This document shows, in pieces, positions 55,240-64,000 of a DNA stretch of 64,000 bases (positions within the stretch are counted from its first letter, which is position 1; every line of letters starts with the position of its first letter). The stretch comes from Elephas maximus indicus (taxonomy: Eukaryota > Chordata > Mammalia > Proboscidea > Elephantidae): assembly GCF_024166365.1 (NCBI RefSeq), contig NC_064820.1, positions 49,825,501-49,889,500 on the forward strand. Direction: 5' to 3'. The notes below the pieces were generated by a model. That model did no database searches. It had not been told where the DNA came from and saw only the letters and a list, made by a program, of their open reading frames with translations. Position numbers and translations under genes: made by a program.

Positions 55240-57490
55240 GGATGCAAGTGGCAAGCCCCTGGCAAGTATGTGGGATTCAGGAGCCATCTCACTCTAAGAA
55301 AGTAGGTTATCAGGAGGAAGCCAATTTGAGACTTGATGAAGCATCCCCCCGCCCCCACTTGAATCTGCTTGGCACAAGTGGAGCTTTGGTTTTAATGTAC
55401 AATAAAAACTGCCAGGCCCACAAAGCTCTAGATTGTGGATTTTAATAATCTGGCTCAGAGCCACTGAGAATGGTTGATGGGCATTTTCATGGATTCAGTA
55501 TTGAGCTGTGGGGGCCAGCAGCCAAGTCAGCAGGTGTGGAATGTTGCCTGCCTTTAGGTGGAATCCAGGGCGTTTTTTAAACTGCTTCCTGATTTATTAT
55601 GCAGAACAATTTGGGAATGCCATTTAGTGAGCCAGCCCATCAAGATGGCCATTTAAGACACCATTAAGATAATGGAACAATTACTACCTGAAAGAACAAA
55701 ATGTATTTCCCAAAGCCCCAAACTGGCACAGGTTACTTCCCTCCCCCTCTAAGACTGCAATATAATGGTTATGGCCATCTATACTTCCTTCCCAGCAGTG
55801 CTCAGTGTTTCCCACCTCCTTCCCCACCCAGTCCTGTCTTCTGCCCCCTCCCTGGAGCCTGAAGCACTTAGTACCTCTCACAAGGCACCTGGCACACACA
55901 GACACTTGGGTGAAAGTTTGCTACAGAAAGTGGAGTTGCCCTTCCAAGCTTCACAACGGTTTTCAAGCCTTCCTCGTGTATTATAACCCAACATAACTTG
56001 TTTTTAAATGGCTGAGGGTTGAGGCTTCTCAGACAACGTGATTTGCCTATGGCCCACACTACCTTAGGAGAAGGCAGCCGAGGGGGTTCCTTCTTACGTT
56101 GTCACAGGTTTACGAGCATTTTCTCTCTCCTTCACACTCCTTCCTGGAGGGCTCTGGAATGAGGTGGGAGGGTTGGGTAGCAGTTCCTGGAAGACAGGCC
56201 TTGAATCTGGGACCTGAAACTACTGAACTTGAGACTAGCCCAAAAGACTACTGTGTCTCCTCAGCTCCTTTGCTTCATTAGCATCACCAACTGTACCTTT
56301 TCACACAACCCTTTATTTTGTGTTCCACCCTGTCTGCCAGGATTCAGCCTCACAACAGACCTTCTCTCACCCTCTGCTGGCCCTTCCCTCCCTCCTTTCC
56401 TGGAGGGCTGCTGCTGCTGCTATGGGGACAGCTAGAAATAGGACAGGAAGCTGAATGGGAGACACACCTCTATTTTAAAGCTCTACATGAAAAAAAAAAT
56501 GTGCGTTAGTGGAGCTGCCAAAACTAGGAGCAAGGCCTTAGCAGGTAGGCTTTGAGAAACAGTGAAAGTGAGTCCTAAAATTTCAATGGTGAATTTTTCT
56601 CAAGAACTTTAGAGAAACAAAATAGTAAACTGTCTTGATAAAATAGACTGATAGAAATTAAGATTATCTGGATTTTTCCTCTGCTGAGTAATATAAGCCC
56701 AGTACATTGGCATACTGTATTGGGGTCCTTAAACAAATGCCTGAAGAACAATGATTATGGCAAGATTAAAGGGGACAGGCAAACTGCAGAGCTCATGGCT
56801 AACAGGCTAGTCAGCCCCAGGCAGTTCTTGCCAGGGAACGGAACTCTTATTGCCAGATCTGATTTTTTAAGAGAAGCTTAAAATGCTAACTGTGTGTATG
56901 TGTGTATGTAATCTACCAGTTTAAAAATGGTGGCTCAATTTTTTAAGATGCAGACCAAACAAAATTAGATGTAGACAATTTATTCAGGGTAAGGCTTAAG
57001 AAAAGACAGAGTGGAAAATAGTCTTATCTGTCAAGTATTAAGTACCTGCATTTAGAGTTTCCTTGAGGCTGCCCTGAGAGCTACTGTAGAATAGGTTCCC
57101 TCCCATCCAAATGCAGTAACAATCTCCATATACGTGCTAGCAACTCACAATTTAAATCCTTTGATGTAATGTGTACGGCTGTCTTCTTCATCCTGCTTTC
57201 GCTTTTTGAGGTCAGATTGAAATGTCAGTGTCCACGGGGCTTTGTTCAGAAAGCTTGCAGCTTACGTAACCCTAACCTAGGTCAAGACTGTCTTTTCTTT
57301 CAGAAATGTGCACACTTATCTCCAGACAGTTTTCAGCAGGTTGGGGGTAGGAAGAGACGGATGAATAATGGGGGCTTTTCTCCAAACTCTAGCTGGGCAT
57401 TTTCGAAGATACTATCATCAGAAAAGGAAATGTGGCTCGAAGTTGCACCTGTGTGGAGAACCTCATCCTCCACCTGGCAAATGACTTACA
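55240..57490. other. Intron 1 proximal region, nothing confidently recognised
   Basis: The longest repeat-poor stretch, 0.3-2.5 kb downstream of CCL28 exon 1. No coding exon recognised. It is a plausible place for CCL28 regulatory elements, by position only. Confidence 0.4.
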
Positions 57491-57493
57491 AAA

Positions 57494-57543
57494 ACCAAAA
57501 AACCAGTTGCCGTCGAGTCGATTGCAACTTATAGCAACCCTAA
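57494..57543 (-). mobile_element. AfroSINE tail fragment
   Basis: AAACCAGTTGCCGTCGAGTC and TATAGCAACCCTAAAG; 50 bp only. Confidence 0.8.
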
Positions 57544-57774
57544 AGACTTATATTCCTGTTAAAATGATGATCCTTCCAGAAATTTCTTCCTGGAGATTTG
57601 GTATGTAAACCTATGCCATTCTCTTGTCAATAACCTTGTAGAACAAAATTGGAAACTCCTACCTGAAGAGATGGAAATCCCTGCTCCCAAATTCCCGGCA
57701 GTACTTCACTGTCCCGGCGCTGCCAGGAGAGGCACGCATTTCCCTGGAGGCCTAGGCGGCCAATGCCTACTCAC

Positions 57775-57838
57775 CTTCTGAGGCATGAAGGGCCACGCAG
57801 GCAGCTAAGGCCACAAGGGCGAGTCCTGTTTGCTGCAT
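57775..57838 (-). CDS. CCL28: CCL28 exon 1 (signal peptide), coding part
   Basis: This is the first coding exon of a secreted CC chemokine. From the ATG at 57838 it encodes 21 residues beginning MQQTGLALVALAACV and ending ALHASE, a typical hydrophobic signal peptide that resembles the start of mammalian CCL28 as I remember it. The exon stops one base into codon 22 at a perfect donor, AAG|GTGAGT, giving the phase-1 intron usual after chemokine signal exons. The reading frame stays open further upstream, but the family start is the ATG at 57838, with a purine at -3. Exon 2 lies 36.3 kb away at 21356-21482. Known biology of CCL28: made by mucosal epithelium, attracts CCR10 and CCR3 positive cells. 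Identification rests on remembered family sequence plus all three exons joining in phase. Confidence 0.93.
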
Positions 57839-58100
57839 TCCTGCCTGCCCCACTGGGTCTGACAGCACCGCAAGTGAGGCTTTAAGATCAGGAAATGAGA
57901 CTAAAGGTGTCCTTGGGTGCAGAGAAAGCCTGGAGAAAAAAGCATGCCAGGAAGTCCCGCCCAGGGCGGTGCTCAGGGGATCCATTTCTCCTGTTTCTAA
58001 GAAGAGTCCTCTGTCAGACTTCTGACTTCTACTCACACTACCTGGGGTCAGGGGGTGTCAGTAGCAAGGCAGCTTTGAACCTGGCACCTGAAGGGGTCAT
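57839..58100 (-). promoter_or_regulatory. CCL28: CCL28 5' UTR and proximal promoter region
   Basis: This sequence lies immediately upstream of the CCL28 ATG. It contains an Sp1-type GC box (GGGCGGG on the minus strand, 57956-57962) about 120 bp before the ATG, and no convincing TATA box. The transcription start cannot be placed from sequence alone. The segment is free of recognised repeats, whereas a MER5A relic begins just upstream. The promoter role is inferred from position only. Confidence 0.45.
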
Positions 58101-58104
58101 TTTG

Positions 58105-58275
58105 AGTGGGGTGTGTGCATCAGAATTACTTGGGAAACATTAAAAAAGAATAACTGTACACGAATCCCTTCTTAGACTTATAAACCAGAATTCCGGCTTA
58201 GGGGACCAATGATTTGAATTCTTAGAAATCTCCACAGGTGATTCTGATAGATATCCCCTACTGAGAACCTTTGCA
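58105..58275. mobile_element. MER5A-like relic
   Basis: CATCAGAATTACTTGGGAA ... CACAGGTGATTCTGATAGA ... GAGAACCTTT follows the MER5A order. Confidence 0.75.
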
Positions 58276-58460
58276 TAAAAGAATCAGGATTTCTAAGTAG
58301 CTTGTTGAAATGACAAGTTTCTGGGGACAAGGGTGACAAGTCATAAACAAATTATCTCCATGGAAAGATATGGAAAAAGTCGATCCTATTCTGGTCCTGG
58401 TTTGCAGCCAAGTTGTTTTCATTCAAGAAAAAAAACCAAGCACCTTTCACTTTAAAGACA

Positions 58461-58668
58461 GAGTCCCTGGGTGGTGCAAATGGATAAGCCCTTGCCTGCT
58501 AACCGAAAGGCTGGTGGTTGATTCCACCCAGAGGCACCTTGGAAGAAAGCCCTGGCATTCTGCTTCCAAAAAATCAGCCATTGAAAACGCTGTGGAGCCC
58601 AGTTCTACTCTGACACACATGAGGTCACTCACCACGAGTTGGGTTCAACTGGTTGGCAGCTGGTTATG
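58461..58668 (+). mobile_element. AfroSINE, long form
   Basis: GAGTCCCTGGGTGGTGCAAA head, TTCTGCTTCCAAAAAATCAG middle. It is upstream of the CCL28 promoter. Confidence 0.88.
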
Positions 58669-58674
58669 TGCAAG

Positions 58675-58830
58675 ACACTCTGTTGGACATTGAGGACAAA
58701 ACAGTGGGCAAAGGGGACATGGTCCCTGTCTGCAGGGAGGACAGAAAATTAAGCAAGCCGTAACAATAAAGGCTGGTAAGAGCCAACACAGGGGAAGTAC
58801 AGTGCTTTGGGTGGTCATAGGGGCATTTCA
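58675..58830 (-). mobile_element. L2 relic
   Basis: GACACTCTGTTGGACATTGA ... TGGTCCCTGTCTGCAGGGAG fits L2 in reverse. Confidence 0.55.
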
Positions 58831-58939
58831 CCCAGCCTGGGAATGAACCAGCTCTGAAACGTATGTTTGACTGTTGCCTAGTTTAGAATTTCATTATATG
58901 GAGGCATCATGCCTTACTGAACCAAACTCTTAATACTGA

Positions 58940-59130
58940 ACATTTAGAATATGTTGTTTTTTTCTCCACTATTACAAGTAATTCTGAAGAAAACCACTTA
59001 TATAACTCAAACATTTATGCTCTTTCTTTCAATAAATTCTGAAGAGCAGAATTATAAAATAAAAGGGTATGGTCATTTGAAAGGCTTTTGATACATATTC
59101 TGGCCCTTAAAGCTTAAAAATGTACCTACA
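58940..59130 (-). mobile_element. Old L1 (L1M-like) relic
   Basis: ACTATTACAAGTAATTCTGA ... AAAAGGGTATGGTCATTTGA, the reverse L1M 3' ORF2 signature. Confidence 0.6.
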
Positions 59131-59190
59131 TTTTTTTCCCCAACACTTCCCACGTGTCTCCAGCATCCTGCAATGAGGACTCTAGTACAT

Positions 59191-59362
59191 GAAGCCTTGG
59201 TGGCATAGTGGTTAATAAGTTGGCTGCTAAACAAATGATCAGCAGCTGTTCAAATCCAACAGCCGCTCCTTGGAAAACCTATGGGGCAATTCTCCTCTGT
59301 CCAGTAGGGCTGCTCTGAGTTGGAACCAACTCAACGGCAAAGGGTTTGGTTTTCTGGTTTTA
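59191..59362 (+). mobile_element. AfroSINE, short form
   Basis: Complete head and tail, moderately diverged. Confidence 0.92.
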
Positions 59363-59774
59363 TCACAGGCTTTAAAATGGCCCTGGAGAGCACGTGGCAG
59401 GGCCCTTTCATCCTCTGAAGATCCCTTTCCCAAGTCAGGATTTACGGACTGTCTTGTGCAGGGCCTTCGAGGCCCTCAGTGCACCTTGTGTACACAGGAA
59501 AAGGCGTCCCTGTCTGGGTGGACGCGGCCTCGGGACCCACAGCTTGGCAAGCAGAAGGTATTTGTAAAGAAACCAAAAGTGCCTTTCTACTATAAAAAAA
59601 AAAAAAGAATGTGAGTGTGCCCCTTCCTCTGGTCAGATGAATGACTTGGCAAGTGAAGCTCAGCCTGCGTTTCTGCCCCCAGTCCTTCCTCAGCAGGAAG
59701 CCTTTTGCAGTCCACAGACTGCACAACCGTCCGCAGTAGCCTGATCTCCTGTTTCCCTCATGTCTGTGATCCTC
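59363..59774. other. Nothing recognised
   Basis: Open frames on both strands show no recognisable product. Confidence 0.4.
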
Positions 59775-59960
59775 GTTGCTCTTGCCTGGACCATCTTCTT
59801 AGCCTCTCCCATCCTATCTGGAAAGCTCCTACTCATTCGTTCAGGCACAGCCCCAATGTCACTCTGCGTTTCTCCCTGCTTCCCCAGCCTCCAAGAGGCG
59901 CCCGTCTGCTCTCTGAGCCTTCGGCTCTGGGACCTCCTCTCTGAGCTTTGCCTCGCCGCG
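59775..59960 (+). mobile_element. L2 3' fragment
   Basis: TCTCCCATCCTATCTGGAAA ... CTCATTCGTTCAGGCACAGC fits the L2 3' region. Confidence 0.6.
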
Positions 59961-60339
59961 GTGCAGCTCCGCTCCGGGCTGACAAGCCGGCGCCGCCGCA
60001 GGTGCCGCATTCATGCTGGTGAAAGCAATGCCTGGGGAGCTGCCGTCAGTGTACTCCTCATCGTAGGTTGCTATAAACTTACATTCGGACTAAAAAAATT
60101 ACCTGTGTTTGTACAATATCTATATGAGTGTATAATTATGTTTATATTCATACAGATTATATATTATATGAAAATATAAAAATCATTTCTAACCAAACTA
60201 CCCAGTCAAACGTTGACTCCTATTTAACATTGGGCTTTATATTCTTTCAGGCTTTTTTTTTAATTCATTTGTGAGTATATTTTATTTTCCATAAAAACAG
60301 AGTTATATAATGCTTCCTGTTTTATGATTTTTTTTTTCC
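59961..60339. other. Nothing recognised
   Basis: No supported gene or repeat. Confidence 0.4.
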
Positions 60340-60640
60340 AGTTATGTAATAGATCAGGAATAGCCCTCCATGGCGATACCCACAGATCTGTGTCGTTTCT
60401 TCCTTCAATGGTTTCATAGTATTTATTATATGGTTTTATCATAGTTTGTGGGCCTGCTCCTCTCCTAATGGCTGGATAGTTAGGCAGTTTGGTTGTGTTC
60501 ATTTTGGTATTTTTATTATTATGGAAATGGTATAAATCAGTCCTTGTGCACTTGGTACACCCATCTCAATATTTTCTTAAATAATTGAAATGGAACTTCT
60601 CAAAGAGCATTCCCATTTAAATCACTTTTTAATATATTAT
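60340..60640 (-). mobile_element. Old L1 relic
   Basis: TTCATAGTATTTATTATATG ... GGCTGGATAGTTAGGCAG ... TCAGTCCTTGTGCAC fits a diverged reverse L1M 3' end. Confidence 0.5.
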
Positions 60641-60689
60641 CAAGTTATCTCACAGTATTTAAACTCCTCTCTCTTCCAACAGAGTGGGT

Positions 60690-60800
60690 CTCGGTGAGGG
60701 CAGGACCTGTGTATCTTCTTCGTCTTTATATCCCCAGTGCCTAGCTTGGTGCTCTGCAATTAGTAAATGCTCGGGAAGGTATTTGTTGAATGATGCCTCA
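60690..60800 (+). mobile_element. L2 3' end
   Basis: GAGGGCAGGACCTGTGTATC, ATATCCCCAGTGCCTAGC, TTGTTGAATGATG. Confidence 0.85.
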
Positions 60801-61439
60801 GATAAGCAGACCTTAGTTACATGAAGAAAGTTTCCCCAGTGTAGTCACAGAAATCTGCATTTGGTACTCTTCACCTCTTTTTAATATCTATACTCTAAGT
60901 GGTACAACATTTCAAATTTGCAAGTCTCAGGAGGGATTATTTCCTATACCAGACTGAAAACAAAAACTGCACGTTGAGTTGTACCCGAAACACAGAGGAT
61001 GAAGGTTCATTATAAAATTATATATCACCAGTAGATTTATAGCCTTAAAACAAGGGCTAAGGGCAGGGTGTGTGTATGTGTGTGATATTTCAGAAATCTG
61101 TATTATTTTAGAGAAACGAGATAGGAGTTTTCCAGCTGAGATAGATTTAGGAGAGCTAGGCCAGGTCCCTCCTCCCAGTGCTGTGGTTTCACGGTATATA
61201 CTCTGCACTTAAATGTGTGATGGAGCTGGGCATGGGGCATGCCAAAGTAAACAGGGAGGAATAAAAGCAGGACTAATCAGTAGGAGCAAAGTTTGAACCA
61301 AGAGTCAAAGTAGGGAATTTCCCTTTGCAGTAAATTTCTTATTCCTGGTTAACACTGTAGTTTCCTTTCCAGAATTAAATTTATAACTTTTTTTTAAAAG
61401 AATTCATGCTTTCCAGATATAGGAGTAATCTCAATTCCT
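60801..61439. other. Nothing recognised
   Basis: Contains a short (TG)n run near 61070. No supported gene or repeat family. Confidence 0.4.
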
Positions 61440-61550
61440 TACAATTGCACCGTTGTCAGTTTTGTCATGATGCTGAGGCACAGGAGTCAGGTGACTCGCC
61501 TAAGGTTGGTCAAGACACTAGGATTCCTTGAGCAGGGGGGTTGTCTCAAG
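61440..61550 (-). mobile_element. MIR relic
   Basis: TGCTGAGGCACAGGAGTCAG and GTGACTCGCCTAAGGTTGGT are the reverse MIR core. Confidence 0.65.
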
Positions 61551-62064
61551 TGGTCAGCTGGTAAACAGGTAAGAATGCCTCCAGGAAATTTGAAAAACAA
61601 AAGAGGAAGGAAGGGCGACTAGTCCCTCTGGATGGTGACATACATTGTAAATCCACAGTAACTAAAAGAGTGTGATGCTCATGCATAAATCCAGAAGTGG
61701 ACACAATGCCTGTGGGAATTTAATACATGGAACAGTTAGCATTTCACATTAAAGGTAAGTGTGGATTATTCAGTGAATGGCTTTGAAACAATTGGCTGAC
61801 TATATGGAAAAAGATAAAGACAAAACTTTAAATTCCAGATATATTAAATATTTAAAGAGTTAAAATATAAAAGTACTCAAAGGAAATATGGAAATTTTTT
61901 TTTTAAGTTTTGGAACAGGGAAGGACTTTCTAAGCAGAAAACAGGACTCAGAAGCCATTAAAAAATAAATAAAAAATTTGACATGCAAAAGAGGAAAAAT
62001 TTCATCATAAAAAAATTCAATAAAAGACAAATGGCAAAAAGGTGTGAAAAGGGGGGATATTTGT

Positions 62065-62785
62065 TAGACACTGCTGTTGTTACTTGCTGTTGAGTCTGTT
62101 CCAACTCACCCTGACTTCATGCATAACAGAACTAAATGTTGCCTACTCCTGTGCCGTTTTCACGTTCACTGGTATATTTGAGTCCCCTGTTGCGGCTATT
62201 GTGTAATCCATCTCATTGTAGGTTTCCCTCATTTTCCATGACCCTCTACTTGACAAAATATGATGTCCTTTTCATAATTGGTCTTTCCTGATGATGTGTC
62301 CAAAGTAAGCAAGCTGAAGTCACTTACAAGGAATATTCTAGTTGTATTTTGCTAAGGAACATTCTGGTTATATTTTTTCTAAGACGGATTTGTTCATTTT
62401 TTGGCAGTCCACGATATATCAATATTCTTTGCCAACACCGCAATTTGAATGCATCAAAATTCTTCTGTCTTCTTTTTTCATTGTCCAGCTTTCACATGTA
62501 TATGAGGCAATTGAAAAGACCATACGTGGCTTGGGGTAGGGGTATCTTACTCATCAAAGTGACATTGGATAACGTTCTGTTGTTATCCATAAGGTTGTCA
62601 TTGGCTGATATTTGGAAGCAGATTGAGAATCCTTTCTTCCTGGTCTTAGTCTGGAAGTTCTGCTGAAACCTGCCCACCATTGATGACTCTGCTGATATTT
62701 GAAATGCCAGTAGTGTAGCTTCCAGCATCATAGCAACGTGCAAGCCACCACAGTATGACAAACTGATAGAAGAGTGTTGGATTGG
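62065..62785 (-). mobile_element. RTE with internal deletion (5' end joined to 3' end)
   Basis: On the minus strand the first about 215 bases of RTE (62785-62567) are followed directly by the last about 500 bases (62566-62065). The endonuclease and most of the RT are missing. Strongly diverged. Confidence 0.8.
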
Positions 62786-63039
62786 TAGGACATACAACAG
62801 ACAACAGGTTATTAGATAAAGCAAACTTGCAAATCAATAGAGAAATGGGCTACGGATATGAACAGGTAGTTCACAGGAATAAAAATGGCTTATAATTTTT
62901 TAATGCTCAACATTACTCAAAATTAATAAAACCCAAATAAAAACAAAACTATAGTGAGATACGCTTTTTACCTACCAGGTTGGCAAAGATCAAAATGTTT
63001 TGTATTACATGGTGTTAGCAAGTATTTACTCGTATGTGG

Positions 63040-63581
63040 CATCATGGCTTGAATTATGTCCCCCCAAAAATGTGCATAGTAATTTGGCTGGGGCATGATT
63101 CCCAGTATTGTGTGGCTGTCCTCCATTCTGTGATTTTAATTTCCTGTTAAAGAGGATTAGGGTGGAATTGTAACACCCTTACCCAGGTCACATCCCTCAT
63201 CCGATGTAAAGGGCGTTTCCCTGGGCTGTGGCCTGCACACCTTTTATCTCTCAAGAGATAAAAAGGAAAGAGAAGGGAGCAGAGAGGGGCACCTCATACT
63301 ACCAAGAAAGCAGTGCTGGGAGCAGAGCGTGTCCCTCATACCACCAAGAAAGAAGGGCTGGGGGCAGAGTGTGTCCTTTGGACCCAGGGTCCCTGAGCAG
63401 AGAAGCTCCTAGTCTGGGGGAAGGTTGATAAGAAAACCAACAGAGAGAGAAGGCCTTCGCCTGGAGCTGACACCCTGAATTTGGACTTTTAGCCTACTTT
63501 ACTGCGAGGAACTAAATTTCTCTTTGTTAAAGCCATCCACTTGTGGTATTTCTGTTATAGCAGCACTAGATAACTAAGACC
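63040..63581 (+). mobile_element. MaLR-type LTR with internal duplication
   Basis: Perfect 5-bp target duplications TGTGG (63035-63039 and 63582-63586) in L1. A unit of about 50 bp (CTCATAC(T/C)ACCAAGAAAG to CAGAG(C/T)GTGTCC) is duplicated near 63292-63380. Confidence 0.92.
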
Positions 63582-64000
63582 TGTGGTTAGTAGAAGTGTG
63601 AATTGGTGCAAATTCTTAGGAATCAATTTGTCAATACCTATCAATTTAAAATGAAGATATCCTTTGGCCTAGGAGTTTCACTACTGGAATTTATACTACA
63701 GACACGTGTCCAAAGATATAAGTACAAGAATCTCGTTGTAGGATTATTTTTATTAGCAAAATGTAAAAATCAACTTGCATATCTGTGAACAGGGTACCAG
63801 AAAGATGAATTATGGCACTTCCACCTTCCACACAATAGACTGTTAGGCAAGAGTAAAAATAACAATGTATTGTAAGAAAAGATCTTTGGTCTTCGAGTAA
63901 AACAAGGTGCAAAATGGTGGAAGGAGTACATAGATATAGATACAGAGCTAGAGATATAGTCTAGTATATATAGTATAGTATATATATAAATACACACACA

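Larger units (their letters stand above)
61640..64000 (+). mobile_element. Old L1 ORF2 3' half with two insertions, runs off the window
   Basis: L1 ORF2 order can be followed: TTGGCTGACTATATGGAAAA, AGAAATGGGCTACGGATATG, CAGGTTGGCAAAGATCAAAA, then GAAGTGTGAATTGGTGCAAA after the LTR. It carries an internally deleted RTE and an LTR. No functional frame. Confidence 0.78.

Noticed and set aside
57838-58036. Upstream in-frame ATG (58036) as the CCL28 start
   Set aside because: It would bury the signal peptide in the protein interior. The family start and signal sequence begin at 57838.
59690-60179. 106- and 139-codon frames as genes
   Set aside because: They lie largely over an L2 LINE relic and have no recognisable product.
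1-64000. CRISPR arrays, operons, phage or other microbial systems
   Set aside because: Repeat families, intron-exon structure and codon context are all mammalian. Spaced direct repeats seen here are transposon target duplications.

Overview
The window is mammalian nuclear DNA from an afrotherian, most likely an elephant or another paenungulate. About thirty copies of the tRNA-derived AfroSINE family, many BovB-like RTE LINEs and long afrotherian-type L1 3' UTRs point that way. The species is inferred from repeat families, not from a database match.

The one protein-coding gene I can support is CCL28 (mucosal epithelial CC chemokine). It runs on the minus strand and spans most of the window. 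Exon 1 (signal peptide) is at 57775-57838, exon 2 (N-loop and CC motif) at 21356-21482, and exon 3 (C-terminal half and stop) at 12368-12560. The exons join in phase (1, then 2) into an intact 127-codon reading frame with all six cysteines. Canonical GT and AG dinucleotides bound both introns, of 36.3 kb (intron 1) and 8.8 kb (intron 2). Positions above 57.84 kb are 5' flank and positions below 12.37 kb are 3' UTR or 3' flank. No other cellular gene was recognised.

Almost everything else is transposable elements, heavily nested. (1) 1.0-4.2 kb and 8.0-11.4 kb hold two decayed, nearly full-length RTE LINEs on the plus strand. (2) 12.6-15.4 kb (intron 2) holds an L1 5' UTR fragment only 77 nt from the exon 3 acceptor, then an L1 3' end with a SINE inside it. 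(3) 16.4-31.7 kb holds many MaLR-type LTRs, two other LTR families, and the best-preserved RTE copy (21.8-23.6 kb), which split an LTR just upstream of exon 2. (4) 33.4-36.4 kb is an antisense full-length RTE with a perfect 11-bp target duplication. (5) 37.0 kb is a pure CCCTA pentamer array. (6) 40.7-42.0 kb is a stack of SINEs and an LTR inserted into one another. (7) 42.0-47.6 kb is an old L1 containing two younger L1 insertions, one of which carries a chimeric insertion of 28S rRNA joined to an RTE 3' end. (8) 48.9-49.5 kb is an unidentified GC-rich island. (9) 49.9 kb is a SINE with a tRNA-Gly-like head and an RTE-like body. (10) 51.5-52.4 kb is a doubly used insertion site. (11) 61.6-64.0 kb is an old L1 carrying an internally deleted RTE and an LTR.

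The most unusual signals are the 28S-RTE chimera and the mosaic build of the local SINEs (tRNA head, RTE 5' segment, RTE 3' tail). The internally deleted RTE copy is a further 5'-plus-3' RTE fusion. No CRISPR, prokaryotic or viral operon-like system is present.
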